Part shown: positions 5,084-5,233 of the stretch, one piece after another
How positions within the stretch are numbered: position 1 is the first letter of the stretch
Layout of the letters: each line of letters opens with the position of its first letter
Source: Caldisericaceae bacterium
Lineage (GTDB): Bacteria; Calditrichota; Calditrichia; Calditrichales; Calditrichaceae
Direction of reading: 5' to 3'
Assembly: GCA_021160885.1 (NCBI GenBank)
Contig: JAGHBR010000486.1
Span: forward strand, 1-5,233
Length of the DNA: 5,233 nucleotides
Translations under genes and position numbers: made by a program
Notes under the pieces: model-generated
Seen by the model: only the letters and a program-made list of their open reading frames with translations
What the model was told of the DNA's origin: nothing
Database searches by the model: none

Positions 5084-5233
5084 TAATATTTACAAGGTTC
5101 TTCCGGCAATTTAGTACATCAAGCTCCTTTTAGATCAAACTTACAAGTATGCAGATCAAATATTTTTAATTTAAAGAACTCAAAATCTCTAAATCCGTAC
5201 GTTTTCCTTTTTAAAACTTTGATTTTATTATTC

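Larger units (their letters stand above)
4890..5233. other. Gene-free region with intergenic repeats
   Basis: No convincing gene is present. Two small perfect hairpins follow the cupin stop: GATTG/CAATC (4907-4919) and CCATG/CATGG (4929-4941). Neither has a T tract, so they are poor terminators. Then come an A-rich tract with a duplicated AAATCCTGAA, a TGTCATTCCGC-type palindrome, and a pair of AGATCAAA direct repeats 21 bp apart (5132-5139 and 5153-5160). The last 70 bases are AT-rich and featureless to me. Confidence 0.6.

Noticed and set aside
1..5233. CRISPR array, tRNA, rRNA, transposase or phage genes
   Set aside because: Looked for and not seen: no regular repeat-spacer pattern, no cloverleaf sequence, and no mobile-element protein.

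Overview
The window looks like an ordinary stretch of AT-rich (about 40% GC by eye) Gram-negative-type bacterial chromosome. It holds four clear protein genes and well-formed Shine-Dalgarno sites. The Wzc-type tyrosine kinase beside an SLBB export protein points to a diderm envelope. The protein style and the intergenic repeat debris recall the FCB superphylum, perhaps Calditrichota. That placement is an impression, since no marker gene is complete here.

Layout from left to right. Positions 1-31 (minus) may hold the first ten codons of a gene leaving the window, with a start resembling methionyl-tRNA synthetase. Positions 32-242 are non-coding and contain a candidate terminator and an A-rich ATTCAA-type repeat. 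Positions 243-740 (minus) encode a small secreted SLBB-domain protein. Positions 751-3129 (minus) encode a full-length polysaccharide co-polymerase/BY-kinase with a very tyrosine-rich tail. The kinase and SLBB genes are 10 bp apart and the SLBB ribosome binding site overlaps the kinase stop codon, so they form a coupled two-gene exopolysaccharide or capsule export unit. Positions 3130-3274 are a very AT-rich spacer with an AT-stem hairpin and a consensus-like promoter pointing the opposite way. Positions 3275-4399 (minus) encode a class-V PLP-dependent enzyme of the isopenicillin-N-epimerase-like branch. Positions 4400-4535 are a divergent promoter region, and positions 4536-4889 (plus) encode a single-domain cupin. 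Positions 4890-5233 have no credible gene and carry intergenic repeats, including a hairpin of the TGTCATTCCGC type.

How the genes work together. The kinase spans the inner membrane, controls polymer chain length and cycles through tyrosine phosphorylation of its tail. The SLBB protein, exported to the periplasm or outer membrane, is its likely partner in polymer export. The PLP enzyme and the cupin share a divergent control region but no obvious pathway with the export pair.

I did not find a clearly new multi-gene system. The observations most worth a second look are the reduced SLBB-only export protein coupled to the kinase, the 11-tyrosine tail, the possible antisense transcript in the 3130-3274 spacer, the PLP enzyme without a desulfurase cysteine loop, the cupin with an altered metal site, and the inverted-repeat-bounded block after the cupin.
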